Shown here: positions 11,351 to 24,539 of the stretch, one piece after another
Numbering within the stretch: position 1 is the stretch's first letter
Layout: each line of letters starts with the position of its first letter
Source of the DNA: Anagrus nilaparvatae
Lineage: Eukaryota; Arthropoda; Insecta; Hymenoptera; Mymaridae
Length of the DNA stretch: 64,000 nt
Reading direction: 5' to 3'
Assembly: GCA_022575985.1 (NCBI GenBank)
Contig: JAKSXM010000132.1
Span: forward strand, 8,494,001-8,558,000
Notes under the pieces: model-generated
What the model was told of the DNA's origin: nothing
Databases searched by the model: none
The model's input: the letters and a program-made list of their open reading frames with translations, nothing else
Made by a program: the position numbers and the translations under genes

Positions 11351-12229
11351 TTAATAATTTAAAAAAAGAAAAATAAATTTTTTTGATTTACCATAAAAAA
11401 TATCCAAAAATAGTCCCACAAACACGACTACTGCTGCTAACCATTGTCTTAATATTAATGTATGCCCAAACAAAGCGACGGATATTACAAGTGTAAAACA
11501 TTTTCTTGTAGTCGTAGAAATAGAACATGCCAATGGACCAAACTCTGATACAGTTAAGAATATAAAATATTGTCCTAAAGCTCCAATCATTGACAGAATC
11601 ATAATTTGTTGAAAAGATGCTGGATATTTATGCAAAAATTGGATAAAACTAATAAATTCACCAGAAACTATACTAATAATACCACTAAATAATACAGACC
11701 AAATGTTCATTTTAAGCATCATGTGTCCAGATTTTGTCTTATGTTCGATTCTCATTTTATCTTGAATTATGCCCATTAAACCATCCATAATCAATGAAAA
11801 TAAAATAAGTATTGATCCAAACCACTCTTTTTTACTTGATTTTACAGTAACGTTATCTTTATACGTAAATAGGATAACTCCTGTAACTATTAAAATCACA
11901 AAAAAATATTTTTTTAATGAGTAACTCTGAAAAACAAAAATGTAAAATTTTAATCTATGAAAAATATTTTATAATTCGAAGTAAAATGACAAACCTTTCG
12001 AACACATAAAATCCCAAAAGCCATTATTGAAACAGGCTTAGCTGATTTTCCTATAACTTGAATAGGATAACTAACATATTTTAGAGCTGAAAAAAAAAAT
12101 TTTTTCTCAACTTTTTTCATTTGTGTATTCTACACTTGTTATTTTTTCTTGAAGAATTGCAAAAAAAGTGTAGCAGATGAATATTCCGAGTGTATAAAAC
12201 ACAAGTTTTAAAGTTCTTGCTTTTGACAT
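11351..12229 (-). pseudogene. SLC35B1-like nucleotide-sugar transporter, internal deletion
   Basis: This is a homologue of SLC35B1, a multi-pass ER-membrane nucleotide(-sugar) transporter. Exon 1 (12229 to about 12112) encodes the N-terminus with family phrases LGIFICYTFFAILQEKIT. Exon 2 (12086-11995) encodes YVSYPIQVIGKSAKP. A 68-nt GT-AG intron (11994-11927) follows, then exon 3 (11926-11351) with KKYFFVILIVTGVILFTYKD, HMMLKMNIWS, ALGQYFIFLT, FGPLACSISTTTRK and RQWLAAVVVFVGL. About 50 residues (helices 2-3) expected between exons 1 and 2 are missing. Exon 1 runs into an in-frame TGA at 12109-12107, and only 25 nt separate a possible donor from the exon-2 acceptor, too short for normal splicing. 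So this is either a pseudogene, a deletion allele or an assembly collapse. Exon 3 itself is intact. Confidence 0.75.
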
Positions 12230-14816
12230 GATAAATTTTTTATTTTAATTAAAAGCTACAAATTTATAAATTTTCCAACATTTGAACATATTAAATACTT
12301 AAAATTTTAAAAACTGCAATAAGCGTCTATGAATTAGCACGAGTATCAGTGAAACAATGGAGTTTCTTATGTGCTTACTCAGCAGTGCCAAAAATAGAAT
12401 AAGATAAAAAATATTTATTTCTTTGTTTCATTTTATAAAAATTGACGTTGCATGAAATTTTATACCAAATATTGTATATTAGAGATGACCATTAAATTAG
12501 TCATCGAATTGACATATTTAAAAAACTTAATTTTAAATAGATTTCGAAAATTGTACTTGTATTTTAACGTAATTTCTATTACTAAATCATTTGATTTTCT
12601 TTCAAACGTCAAATTTTAAGCCATAAACCAAAAAAAAATTATTATTAACTTGCTCTCGAAAATCAAAAGGAAAAAAAACTTGGAATTGTGACCTAAGCAT
12701 AAATTTCGGGCTCGATGCATTTAAAAAGATCTTTACTAAAATTTTATTAATTTTGAAACGAAAAAATTTGCACATACACAAAAAATAAATTTTAAAAATT
12801 TGTTGATATTGAAAATAGTATATTACAACCCGTGGCCAGAACAAGAAATAATGACCTAAACCGCTCCTAAATTATCTTAGTCACTTAATACGAGAAAGAA
12901 ATAAGTTTGCATGAGAAAGTTTTCCGATATTTTTGTATTTTAATTCTAATTGTCTAAATTGTTTCAGATAAGGTCTATGAACATAAAAAGTTGTCAAATA
13001 GGTAACCTGGGATTTGGCTCATTCGTATATGGCCAAGGTTCGCATACGATTTTCCAAAATATCAAGACTTAAATTAAATTTTTCTTTTAACTCAAATTGT
13101 AAATAAATAATTTTAACTAAATTTTCTTTAAAAAATATTTTGCATAAAAATAGATAAAATTTAAATATTTTAATAATTAATTTCAAAATTACTTCATTTT
13201 ATAATATATATATTATTGCTTCTTTCTTTTTGTTCTTCTAAATAATAGAGAACTTACTGGAAGTCACAAAAAACTTCATATTTTTAAAATATTTAAAAAT
13301 TATGACACCAGTTTATACATTCATTCATCAATTATTACTATTCTTCGAAAAATCTTATTTTTTATTCAAAAAACACGTACAATAAAAGATTTTTTAATAA
13401 TGTTATAGTCATCCCTTTATTATATATTGGTTTTTTTGTGGTTAATATCCAAAGAATTAATAATTGACAACGTATCAATTGATATTATGAATTTCTTTTG
13501 TATTGTTTATATCATTGTCAACTACTATTTTAATTTTTGAATATTTTTTTACTATCTAAATACTATAATACTACCATTCTTTTCATTCTTGGAATAAAAT
13601 AGTAAAAATTTTTTTTTTTGGTTTCAATTCAATATTTTTGAACCGGTTTTATTATGGTATAGTATTTTTTAATTTATTATTTACATTTTATTTATTTCTT
13701 AAATATAACCCATTTATTATAATTTTTTTTTGTTATTTTATTATTTCTTTTTTTTTTTTTATTACAATTTTTAAGAAATTTGTTTTGTCAAAAAACTGAT
13801 TATTTTTATTTAAATTAGTTTATGGAATAAACGAAAAATAATTTTATGCGAAGACTATAAAATTAGCTTTGTGGAACAACGAATTTATTATTTTGAGTTT
13901 TTTATACAATAGTAAAAATATTATTAAAAAAAATTTTTTAGGTCCCATAGTTTTTTAATGGTTCAGATAATAAATGGCTACAGTTTATATGAGATTATTC
14001 TGCTTGAATGTTGTTTGATTCTTTGAAAATTCAAGGAGAGGCTTTTACTTTCGTTTCCAAGTAATTTCCTTGTAAAATTCTAGTAATTCAAATAAAGTAA
14101 TTTGACTCTATTTGCTATATGTGATCCCAAACGGTACATAAAATATTTTTAAATTAAAAATATTAAAAATATTTTAGGTCCTGAATCGTATAATTTTTTT
14201 TCCATCCGTCATCCAGATTTAAATTTTTTTACTTATTACAGCAAGAAAGTCAGTTACTAAGCTGGGCACAAATTAATAAGTTTAATTTATACTTGCACCT
14301 TACTACAATATTTTGCAGTTCAAGTAATATGATTCAAAATAAGTTATTTGTAAGATGAAATATACAATTTTAAATAAAGATAAATTTTCGATAAAAATTA
14401 ATTGGGGCCGCATAACATTCCGTAGAAAAAAGATTTACCGAATTTCACGGTGAGTTTCGGGAATGCATCCATTACCATGATAGAAGATTTGGAGGAAAAA
14501 TGATTTGTATAGCATGAAAACTGTTGATTTTTTTAGTACCCATTAAAAGGAAAAATGTAGATTTAAAAAATACTCCTTTTTTAGACTAAATAGGACCTTG
14601 CTACTTCTTTGACCATCCGAAAAAAACGCCACAAATTAAAATTAGAACTAGAAATATGATCCACACAGGATCTTTTTTAACTAAAAAAAAAACACATACA
14701 TTTTTAAAACTTTTCACCAAATCATAATTGAAAAATTTTTTTAAATCATTTTATGAGGTTTTGCTGAAAATTTTTTTATTTTGTGAAATTAAGTCATATT
14801 TATGACATATTTTTTG
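12230..14816. other. AT-rich spacer, no gene recognised
   Basis: I see long AT-rich runs without a supportable ORF or RNA. A phrase of about 40 bp with ACAGCAAGAAAGTCAGTTAC at 14239 recurs near 63589, so a small dispersed repeat lies there. Otherwise nothing is recognised. Confidence 0.55.
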
Positions 14817-15006
14817 CACCAGTACTTGAACGACTCAATTTTAAATGCATGTATAACAAAATTCTCAAGTACCTGAACGACTAAAAATTTTCAATTCTTT
14901 CTTTCTCTTTGAAATGTTAAGACAATATTTTATTTATTTTTTTTTATTTTAATCTAACAAATAATATGAAAAAAATCAAAATCTGAACGATCGTTCAAGT
15001 ACTGGT
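14817..15006. mobile_element. MITE with CACCAGTACTTGAACGA termini
   Basis: The left end CACCAGTACTTGAACGA and the right end TCGTTCAAGTACTGGTG form a perfect 17-bp terminal inverted repeat around 190 bp. A partial internal copy (CAAGTACCTGAACGACT) lies at about 14868. No ORF is present and the target-site duplication is unclear. Confidence 0.8.
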
Positions 15007-15573
15007 GATCGTTATAAATACCTTACTCACTTACCCAGTAAATTTATTAAATTTAATTTACATTTTCATAAATTTATTATATTAAATATTAGCATAAAAT
15101 ATTTTATTATCAAGTCGAATATTCGTACAAATTAAACAATAAAATGCATAAAAAATATAACTATAATTTAAATATATTATTTATAACCACAAGCAGATTA
15201 AAAAATAAAAAAAATCTTTTATTAAAAAAGATTTATAAATTTTTCTACATACTTAAAATAAATATGCAAGCCCGAATGTTTGCAGCTACTTAAATACATT
15301 GTCCATAAGAACTGCAAATAATGAATCTCGTTTTACCTCTTTTTTATAATATACTTGTTCACCCCTCGTATTAATAAATTACTATATATATATATATAGG
15401 TAGGTATATACACAACACCTCCCTGTAATAAACCCTTTTATTAAAACTTGTCAACCTTTTTTTTTCAATATAATGTAGCATCTTCGGCTCGTTTTTAAAA
15501 TGCACTCTCATAAAACCCTTTTTATTACAAGCACCTAGTACCTTAATGTATTTTAAAAAATCATGTTTAGCTG
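15007..15573. other. AT-rich spacer
   Basis: Nothing coding is recognised. A short (AT)n run followed by GGTAGGTATATACAC lies near 15385. Confidence 0.5.
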
Positions 15574-16133
15574 TATATTAGACATTGGGTTATTTTGGTT
15601 CTTGTAAGATTTTAAGATTTTTAATTTAAAGTTTTATAGATATTTCTGAAATTTTCAATCATATTTACCTAGTTAAAACCGTTTTTAAAACCCGATTTTA
15701 ATCATTTTTTAAATTCAACGATTGCTTTCATCGATAAAATTTTAGGCCTATGAAATGTATACAAAATTTATAACTTACTCTGATTAATGCGTAAAACGAG
15801 TACTGAAAATTCCGCACCAAATTTTATGTTCGGAAGTGCAATAGTATATTTACGGCTCGGATCCAGAAAAGAGTAAAGAATGGCCCAAATCGTACTAATC
15901 TACCTTCCAAGGCGAAACCGAGTATGGTAAACTGCAATATTTGGGACCATCTCTATTTTTGGACACGGACTTTTATTGGTAAAAACCATTTTGTCCAAAA
16001 AATCGAAAATAATTTCCAATTGTAATTCAATCTAAAAAAAAAAAATTGGGTAAAATGCATTTCTTGAAAATGACGGGGAGGACATTTTTTTCATAAAATC
16101 GGCAAAAACCAAAATGACCCAAGGTCTAATATA
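15574..16133. mobile_element. TIR element, ~28-bp imperfect ends
   Basis: The left end reads TATATTAGACATTGGGTTAT and the right end, as its inverted partner, GACCCAAGGTCTAATATA, extended by TTTTGGTT and AACCAAAA internally. The interior of about 500 bp has no convincing ORF, so this looks like a non-autonomous DNA transposon. Confidence 0.6.
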
Positions 16134-18396
16134 ACCGTAAACTAACTTCTTTCTACATCTCTGTATACTTATTTGCAATTTAAAAAAAAAAACCTTTTCA
16201 ATTCTTCCACGTTACTTCTGTCTCTTTTTAATTATCCCTTCAAAAAACCCTACAAGATACTTGTTTTTCTAGTCCTTTGTTTCATATATACATCTATCCT
16301 TATTTTTCACATATCGTACAAGGTCAACTGTAAAACATTAAGCGAATTACGTTATAAAAAAGAAAGATAGAAAAATATTAAAAAAAACGAATTGCCATAA
16401 TAATATGAAAAAGGGACAGTCCTAAAACCGGAGCCACTATAAATCCACTTTTATATTATAATCGTTTTTCTTTATTTCTTGTTCCTTAGTTTTTTACTTT
16501 TTTTATTTTCTCCCTCTCTACTCCCACTTTTCAATGGCACATAGTACGCGTGCCACATTAAAGCAACTTGCCGGCTTTTTAGGCACGCGTGTATCTATCT
16601 TAGTTTTCTCTCACTCTTTTTTACTGGACCCTTATTTTAGTTCTCTAAATATTAGTTACTTCCTTTTCAATGTAATATAAAAGGTGAGCAGTCGAAAAAA
16701 GGATTATATTTTATTTTTTTTTACAATTTTTTTTATTTTATGAATACTCGCTTTTTTATTCTAGTGGCTTCTCTTTTTGTTGTATCCTGTGTCAAGGAGG
16801 TTATGTTAAAAATTTGGTTAATGCAAAGAAAGATGGGATTTTTTAGATTTCAAAAGTTTCTTTTACTTTTCTTTATTTTGATGGCTAAGAATTTTTGGTT
16901 CTTTTATAGATATACAGTCTTTTATCTTCTAAAAAGAAGATTTAAAGCTAGAGAAATTTGTAAAAGCCCATTATAATGAAAGAATCAAACCTGATGATGA
17001 TAAATTTAGTATAAAAAGAGTTTATTTATTATATTTATAATTAAAAAAAAAAAAGTAACTGAAAATAAAAGTGAAAGAATAAATTTCATAATAAAGAGAC
17101 ACGCTGTATATATTTCTTGGAATTACGCGCGGAGTTATCTTTTTGATAAATTAATCAGATGGTTTATGGTATGCGCCAAAGATTTATATTAAATTTTTTT
17201 AAAAAGGAAAGTATAAAATAAATTATTTTTTATACTAATGTTTAGATACAATTAGTATGTTTTGTTGATAAATCTTTTGGATTTATCTTAGATGAAGAAC
17301 GACGAAAAATTTATGTCTTAATTTATTTTTGTCAATTTGTGTTCTAACCTATAAATTTTAAATTTTTATTCTTATTTTAATTAATTTAACAAGATTTATT
17401 TTTGGGAGAATTCGGAGTACATATTTTAGAAATTTTTGGTTAGCGGAGATAAATATTGTGGCTTAGAAATCTTGAAATCTTTTCTTGGACAGTTTAAGGT
17501 TGCACTGCTTGAATTTTCAAATTGCACTTGTAATTACTTTCTGTACGATAATCAATGTAGAAAAATAATTCGGAAAATATCAATAGTTTTAACTAACACA
17601 AAATCTAATGACACGAAAAAATCTTCCGCGCGATTAGGGTTATTTCATATAAAAAATAAATTAATTTCAACGAAATCTAATTAAATTCCGAAGTAATGCA
17701 TGCATGTGCTTTCTGCACTTTGCACTTTTTAAATTTTAAACATTTTTATATATTTTTTGATAAATTTATTGAAGATTAGGCACAAACTTTCTTAAAAGCA
17801 CGAAAAACAATTGATTTTTTCGTATCATTTGGACAGTAATAGAAATACTCAGGCCCTATATTGTAGCTATTGTGTTCTTTTTTACATCTATTTCTACCCG
17901 GGTCGAAGATACAATAATTTTTAAGCTAATAAATTGGTCTTATTTTTTAATCCAGTGAACATACTAAAAGAATCGGGTATCGGAAAAAAATATTTTAGTT
18001 TACTAATGAGTTACCATAGGTTTTTAACCGATAACCGCCAAACATTCTATTTTAATTTTTTTGGTTGAAATTTAAAAAAAAATTGAAAATAAAAATGGTT
18101 TCTGGACTAAAAACTTATGCATTATTTAGTTTTTTGGTCATTTCTGGTATACGAACTTTTCAGAAAAGGTCTATATATAAGATGGAATCATAAAAAACTT
18201 TTTTACCCCATTTTTCTACCAAATCAAAATGTACCAGTTCTTATATTTCTGAAATTTATCTGTATATTTGGCTTAAAATTTATACCTAGGGGCTTTTGAG
18301 GTTGTTAATTTCAAATATGAATATAAGTTCTTATACTAGTATACTACAAAAATCATTATTACTTTTAATTTTTTATTAAATAAAAAGGCAAGCTTT
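16134..18396. other. Non-coding stretch, no gene recognised
   Basis: Several ORFs of 60-82 codons occur here, but they are compositionally biased (Phe/Leu/Lys-rich), show no domain and lack gene context. I do not support them as genes. No RNA gene or clear repeat is seen. Confidence 0.5.
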
Positions 18397-18760
18397 AGCC
18401 GCGCCGGCGGTAATCACTTAAAATAAGTATATCAAGAACGTAAAAAATTTGTTGCTTAACATGAATGCTCGGCGAAGCAAGTGTCAAAAGTTTTTCGCTT
18501 ATGGTGCTTTACAATATTTGTTGCCTACTTCTTGGACTGCCTAGGCATAGATCCAGTGCAGAAAATTCCGTGACAAGTTTTACACACGAGTTTCACGCCC
18601 GGGATGGCAAATTTTTTTTTTTTAATTTATTAAACTAAGAAATAAATTTTACTAAAACATTTTTAAAAATGTAGATATTTCAATGAATAAAATTCAAATT
18701 TATTAGAATCTAATTTGCTTTTTATCGTATAAAATCTGTACTTAAAAAAAAATAAATATT
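18397..18760. repeat. Dispersed repeat 'A', copy 1
   Basis: This copy begins near GCCGGCGGTAATCACTTAAA and contains GAATGCTCGGCGAAGCAAGT, TTTTTCGCTTATGGTGCTTT and ACTAAGAAATAAATTTTACT. The same succession occurs at 63690-64000 in the same orientation, and a diverged piece lies in the intron at about 29690-30010. It is non-coding and of unknown class. Confidence 0.75.
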
Positions 18761-19999
18761 TTGCACAATTAATTTTAAATAAAAACAAATTACAAAAAAA
18801 TTCTTAGAATCAATTATATTTTAATTAATTCAAACACAATTTTTCATTTCGCATATGTATGAAAAAAAAAGGTTAATTAGTAACTTAATTATTTTAATAT
18901 AAATTTTAATTTAGCTATTTTATCAGATAAGTGTTAAAATATTGATGTCAATTTGTCATTTACAAAATGTAAACATTAATTTGAAGGCGTCTTAATTTGA
19001 ATAAAATTTATTCAAATTAATTTTTTTTTTACTATCATATTATAATGTTTAATATAAATCATGAACTAACATGCAACCATTATATGGAGACATATACAAC
19101 AGGTTGCGAATAAACAGGCGCCTTGAAGTATTTATTTTTATAACAGCAATGTCAAAATGTCTACACATAATTTAAAATCTAATTTTCAAAATATTTTTAA
19201 TTTTTAAATTATGGTATTTTGAATTAAAAAAGTAAAAAATATTTTTAGATACTTAACATGATATTGAAATCATGAATGAAACTGTTAATTCTTATAATTA
19301 TTTGAAATCATGAGTTTGGAGGGTTCCTCGCCCACCTCCTTTCTTTTTTTTGACTACCATACGTAAATTCATGTTAAATGTACTTTTTTGTCCTTCTCTC
19401 CCGATAAAATAAATTTTACTGCTTCAAAAAAAAATTTGAAAATTTCGCTTTGTCGAGGTGTAAACGATGTTAAATGAACCCATGGAATCGAACCCATTTT
19501 TACTCACTAAAAACAATTTCGAAAAATATTTCGATATTTGATAAAACAAATTTTTAAATTTACCTCAAAATACTTGAAATAACTTGAATTTCCGATTTCA
19601 ATATTAGCAATGAGCCATTTTTTTTTAGAAATCTGATTTCAAAATCATGATCAACAATTCAAAAAAAAAACGCAGAGGAGTACCAAAAAATGGCTCAGTC
19701 AGAAATAATTTTTAAGAATTTATATTTTTCGCAAATTTTTTGTTTTTTTTAGACAAAACATCATTAATTTCTCAAAACTTGCCACCGGAAAATGAATGAA
19801 ACCTTAAAAATCATTTTATGCACCCCAAAAACGTAGGATCTATTGAAGTAGATTCATTTTAATCTAATTAAAATTTTTTTTAAATGTCAAAAATAACAAA
19901 TTTTACTTTAAAAAAATTTTTGTTGGTTTTTTGACGTTGTGGTACCTTGAAATTTTTATTTTAAATTATTCAAGACAAATGAATGTAAATTCGAATTTT
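18761..19999. other. AT-rich spacer
   Basis: No supportable gene, RNA or repeat is seen. Homopolymer runs are frequent. Confidence 0.5.
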
Positions 20000-20284
20000 A
20001 CTGTTTTCGAGTGACATTTTAGTAGCATTAAAAATGTAAATGCGCCAATAACACTGAAAAATAAAACCGATAGTGATACAAAGATATTGGTTCCTCATAG
20101 AGGAACCTTTGTGATAGGTGAAATTTTGATTTTCGATATTTTGGCATATAAGCACGTTTTGAGACCTCAGGAAGCTAAAAAACCGGTTTTTAAAAAAAGT
20201 CTGTGTGTGTGTGTGTGTGTGTGTACGTATGTATGTATGTATGTATGTATGTATGTCGCACTGTAACCGGTGATATTTCACAGC
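20000..20284. repeat. Repeat module with (TG)n and (ATGT)n microsatellites
   Basis: A short inverted phrase (TTGGTTCCTCATAGAGGAACC near 20087) is followed by a (TG)n run at about 20202-20224 and (ATGT)n at about 20228-20256. The minus-strand ORF through this is a by-product of the microsatellite. It sits directly before the 155-bp array and may be its head. Confidence 0.7.
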
Positions 20285-21600
20285 CAACACGACATTAAGA
20301 CCTAATTTTTTTTTTTAAATTTTTTTCACCAAAAAAGCTCGAGGTACTTTTTTTTTTTTTAATTTGGATGTAATACCTCATTTATTTCCACGAAAGTACT
20401 TATATTTGAAAGTATGGTTTTTTGGTTTTTACTCGATATCTCGAATCTGATACTTAATTTTTTGAAAATTTTTTTCCCAAAATTTTTTTCACAAAAAAAT
20501 ACAAAAAATACAAATTTTTTTTTTCTTTTTGGACGTAGTACCTAATTTATTTCCACGGAAGTACTAGTTTTAAGAACCTCTATAAAAGTAATTTTTTGGA
20601 CCTGATACTTAATTTTTTGAAAATTTTTTTCTCAAAATTTTTGCCGCCAAAAAATACAAAAAACGCCAAAATTTTATTTATTTTAGGACGTAATACTTAA
20701 TTTTTTCCTATGAAAGTACGAATATCTAAAATTATCGTTTGTAAAGGATTTCTCCATCGGATACGTAATTTTTCGATATTTTTTTTTCAAAATTTTTTTA
20801 ATAAAAAAATTAAAAAAATACAATAATTTTTTTTCTTTTTGGACGTAATACCTAATTTATTTCTAGGAAAGTTCTAATATCCAGAATCATCGTTTTTAAA
20901 GGATTTCTCAATTTGATATGTAATATTTCGAAATTTTTTTTTTCAAAATTTTTTGTATAAAAAGATTAAAAAAACACAATAATTTTTTTTCTTTTTGGAC
21001 GTAGTACTTAATTTATTTCTATGAAAGTACTAATATCCAGAATTGTGGTTTTAAAGGATTTCTCTATCTTATATGTAATTTTTCGAAATTTTTTTTTTCA
21101 AAATTTTTTGTAAAAAAAAATTAAAAAAACAATAATTTTTTTTCTTTTTGGACTTAGTACTTAATTTATTTATATGAAAGTACTAATATCCAGAATTATG
21201 GTTTTAAAGGATTTCTCTATCTGATATGTAATTTTTTGGAAATTTTTTTTTTTCAAAATTTTTTGTATAAAAAAATTAAAAAAACATAATAACTTTTTTC
21301 TCTTTGGATGAGGTACTTCATTTATTTCTATGAAAGTACTAATATCTAGAATTATCGTTTTCAAAGGGATTCTCCATCTGATACGTAATTTTTGTAATTT
21401 TTTTTTTTCAAAATTTTTTGTATAAAGAAATTAAAAAAACACAATAATTCTTTTTCTTTTTGGACGTAGTACTTAATTTATTTCTATGAAAGTACTAATA
21501 TCTAGAATTATTGTTTTTAAAGGATTTTTTCCATCTGATACGTATTTTTTCAAATTTTTTTTGTTGAATATTTTTCATATAAAAAAATTAAAAAAACATC
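20285..21600. repeat. ~155-bp minisatellite array, about 8 units
   Basis: The phrase AAAGGATTTCTC, or a one-base variant, starts at 20743, 20898, 21053, 21206, 21363 and 21519, giving steps of 155, 155, 153, 157 and 156 bp. At least two more diverged units precede these. Each unit holds a TTTTTGGACGTAGTACTTAA phrase and a GAAAGTACTAATATC phrase. Related single units occur inverted near 32200-32390 and 38200-38560, and in direct orientation near 37255-37400. No coding function is seen. Confidence 0.85.
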
Positions 21601-22229
21601 ATTTTTATTAGATAAAATAGACCATTATAAATATATTGCTATTGTTGATGAGGAACCATAGTGCCAATCACTTGGCAGCGTTTTTTTTCTATCTTTTGGA
21701 ATTTTTTGTAATGATCTTGGAATTTTCATAAAAAACTATGGAAGATTATTCGAAAGAAATTATTACAAAAAAAGATTAGATTAGAAAAAGACAAGATTAT
21801 TACAAAAAAAAGTTTCATAGTATCATTGAATATAAAAATACGTAACTAAAATAATGAGTTTTTTGATTATGTTATGTTTTTTTAAAGTAATATTATGAAA
21901 ATAAATTCGATTAAGTATGTAAAACTAATTTGGTATGTAATCTTTAAGTAATTATTTATCCGATTTATTCTTCATTCTGTGTCATCAACACCCTACTTTT
22001 TTTAAAACCTGAGCCGATTTTCTCATAAGAGCAGTGTTAAAATACTAATTTTATTTTATTTTTATTAAAAATTAGATAAGTCGGCGACAAAGATAAAAAA
22101 ATGCTAATTTTAGCTTTAAAACGTTTAAACACTATTCCGGTATAATTATACATTCTCTCATCATTAACTTCCTTAAAAAAGGGTAAGGAAGTGAAAATTG
22201 CTAATGGTTATATAAAATGAATTCATTTC
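21601..22229. other. AT-rich spacer
   Basis: A phrase near 21640-21690 (GAACCATAGTGCCAATCACT, then GGCAGCG and poly-T) resembles one near 6260-6290, suggesting old repeats. Nothing else is recognised. Confidence 0.4.
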
Positions 22230-22910
22230 TTAAGGTTGAATCAGATGGATAGAAATAGCATTTTTTGGGTAAAAATTTCTGGAGATCGAAACTTCTGGAA
22301 TGTTTAACATTTTTAGCCATTGATCATGTTATGTGTCCCTTAAAATTAAAAAAAAATTTGAAAAAGACTACAGACGGAGACATTAGCGCTTGAAATTTCA
22401 TTAATTTTTGAGGTACTTAATTAATCAAGACTTTTTTATAAATAATCTGATTTTAAAAATCTTTGAATATAATATTTAGAACTTTATTTAGCATCGATTC
22501 ACTAAAAAAAATCTCAATTTTTAACAATAATGTGAAATATATTTCAAGTTTTTTGATTTTTAGCCTAACCTAAATTTTTCAAAAAATCAATTTATTCGGG
22601 GAAAAATATAGAAAGTCAAAATTTTTTTTAGTGAATCGATGCTAAATAATGTCCTAAATATTACATTCAAAGATTTTTAAAATCAGATAATTTATAAAAA
22701 AGTCTTGATTAATTAAGTACCTCAAAAATTAATGAAATTTCAAGCGCTAATATCTTCATCAGTAGTCAATAAATTTTCAAAATTATTTTTTTAATTTTAA
22801 GGGATGCATAACATGATCAATAGCTAAAAATGTTAAACATTCCAGAAATTTAGATCTCCAGAAATTTTTACCCAAAAAATGCTATTTTTATCCACCTGAT
22901 TCAACCTTAA
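22230..22910. mobile_element. TTAA-flanked foldback element, arms ~285 bp
   Basis: The left arm (22230-22513) and right arm (about 22624-22910) are inverted copies separated by about 110 bp. Just inside TTAA at both outer borders the ends read GGTTGAATCAG and CTGATTCAACC. A TTAA target duplication is typical of piggyBac-type elements, so this may be a piggyBac-mobilised non-autonomous element, but no transposase is present. Confidence 0.8.
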
Positions 22911-24539
22911 ATATTTAACTATTTTTAAATAATTTCAGTAATTTTTGAAAATCAGCGCAAATTTCGCTCTTCATTATTTCATATAGGGTTATTTCTAAAT
23001 CCTAAATAAAAATGAACATTTTTCCTAACCGTTTAAGTCCAAAAATCTTATTTAAAAATCTGACTTCATATTGTTGAAAAGTATTTAAATAAAATTTAAT
23101 TTTGAATTTAATTTTTACTTTTTCAAAAAATCTGAATCTATACTTTAAAATAAAAAGTATTTAATTTTGATAAAATTTTTTTCACCTTTAAATAAGTAAA
23201 AATGAATACTATAATATTCATGTATTCAAATTGTATTACAAGCCTTTTTCAAGATAAGATAAAATAAAATAAAATGATGATCGATTATCTTTACATAGAT
23301 AAATTTAACTTGAAATTCTATCAAACTATTGCTGGTGCATGGTCAATTTTAATAATCATCGTTAAAACAATTAAATTTTATCTGATGTTTCTTTTTAAAT
23401 AAGTGGTAACGTAGTTACTTTTATCAAAAATATTTTTTAATCACATCCCATCTTTTTTATTTAAAAATTATTTTATCTTTGATTTTTAAATTGAGATACA
23501 TTTTAAATAAAAACATAAAAACCAATATTTCCCTTTAAATTTCATACCAACGGTTTAAAGACAAGTTTGAAAATAAATTTTTTGATTGTAACTAAAGATA
23601 CATATCTAACATTTATCTAAGCATTGATTATTGTCACAGTATGTAATACACATCGTGGAACAAATAAAAACTGGTATTAATTTGATTTTAAACAAAAATT
23701 TTAGGGTTGTACTCATTATTAACCATTTGATTAATATCATAAAAGATAAAAAATTCTTTAATTTTAAAAAATGCTACTTTAAAAACTTAATTTACATAAG
23801 AATTTTTTTTAATTACAAATCCATTTTTTACAGCATTGGTTATTTGAATTGTAAACAATTTTATAACCATCTAAACCAGAGGAGGGCAAAAACGGCGATT
23901 TTGGCACACAGTTTTCGGTACAGTTGCCAACGGACAAGTTAGAAAATGTTCAGTTAGGTCACTTTACTCGTTCCAGAAAATTTTCCGTTAACGCGTATAT
24001 TATTCTAACTATTCAATTTAGAAATATTCCGTGGCACGAATTTTTTGAAAACTGATCCTTTTTCTAAAACGGCCAAAATTTCAAAACTTGCCATTTTCAA
24101 TTATCCGTTTCATCTAATTGAAAAGGGATTTTGAATATTTTTCACAAAGAATGAAAATTCGTATTTATTTTTAAATTTTTTAGCTTTTCTTGAGAATTAT
24201 TATAACTTTTAAGTACGGTAATTTTTTATCTCAAATTTTTCCAACTCTTTAAGTTGCTAAACAATTATACCAAGTTCTCAATTCATTTTCATACTTTACC
24301 CCTATCAAAAAGATGATACGTAAGCTAACCTTTATTTTTTTTTAAATAAAAATCTTAGGACCGATCTAAGAGGATTTCCACACATTAAGAACACCAAATA
24401 AAAAAAAATAATTATTGATCAGTTTATTATTTTAAAAAAACACGATGGTCACCCTCCGTTCATGCCAATTGGCCTTTTGGGCCTAAAACACAGGGCTCAA
24501 TGTTATTAAATAGGAGTTTTTTGTAATTTTTACTAGGTC
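22911..24539. other. AT-rich spacer, no gene recognised
   Basis: ORFs of up to 103 codons are present but have no domain, no intron or promoter context and biased composition. I see nothing to support a gene. Confidence 0.5.

Noticed and set aside
16173..18299. Several ORFs of 60-82 codons
   Set aside because: Phe/Lys/Leu-rich composition typical of translated AT-rich DNA, with no domain, signal or splice context.
19470..19500. Possible tRNA T-arm/B-box (GGGTTCGATTCC on the minus strand)
   Set aside because: No acceptor stem, D-arm or anticodon arm can be placed at the required distances upstream on that strand.
19970..20290. 106-codon minus-strand ORF with a THTHTH/IHTYIHTY stretch
   Set aside because: It is a translation of the (TG)n/(ATGT)n microsatellite and its surroundings; there is no domain and no gene signals.
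23631..23942. 103-codon plus-strand ORF
   Set aside because: Low-complexity Ile/Asn/Lys-rich translation, with no homology recognised and no promoter or poly(A) evidence.
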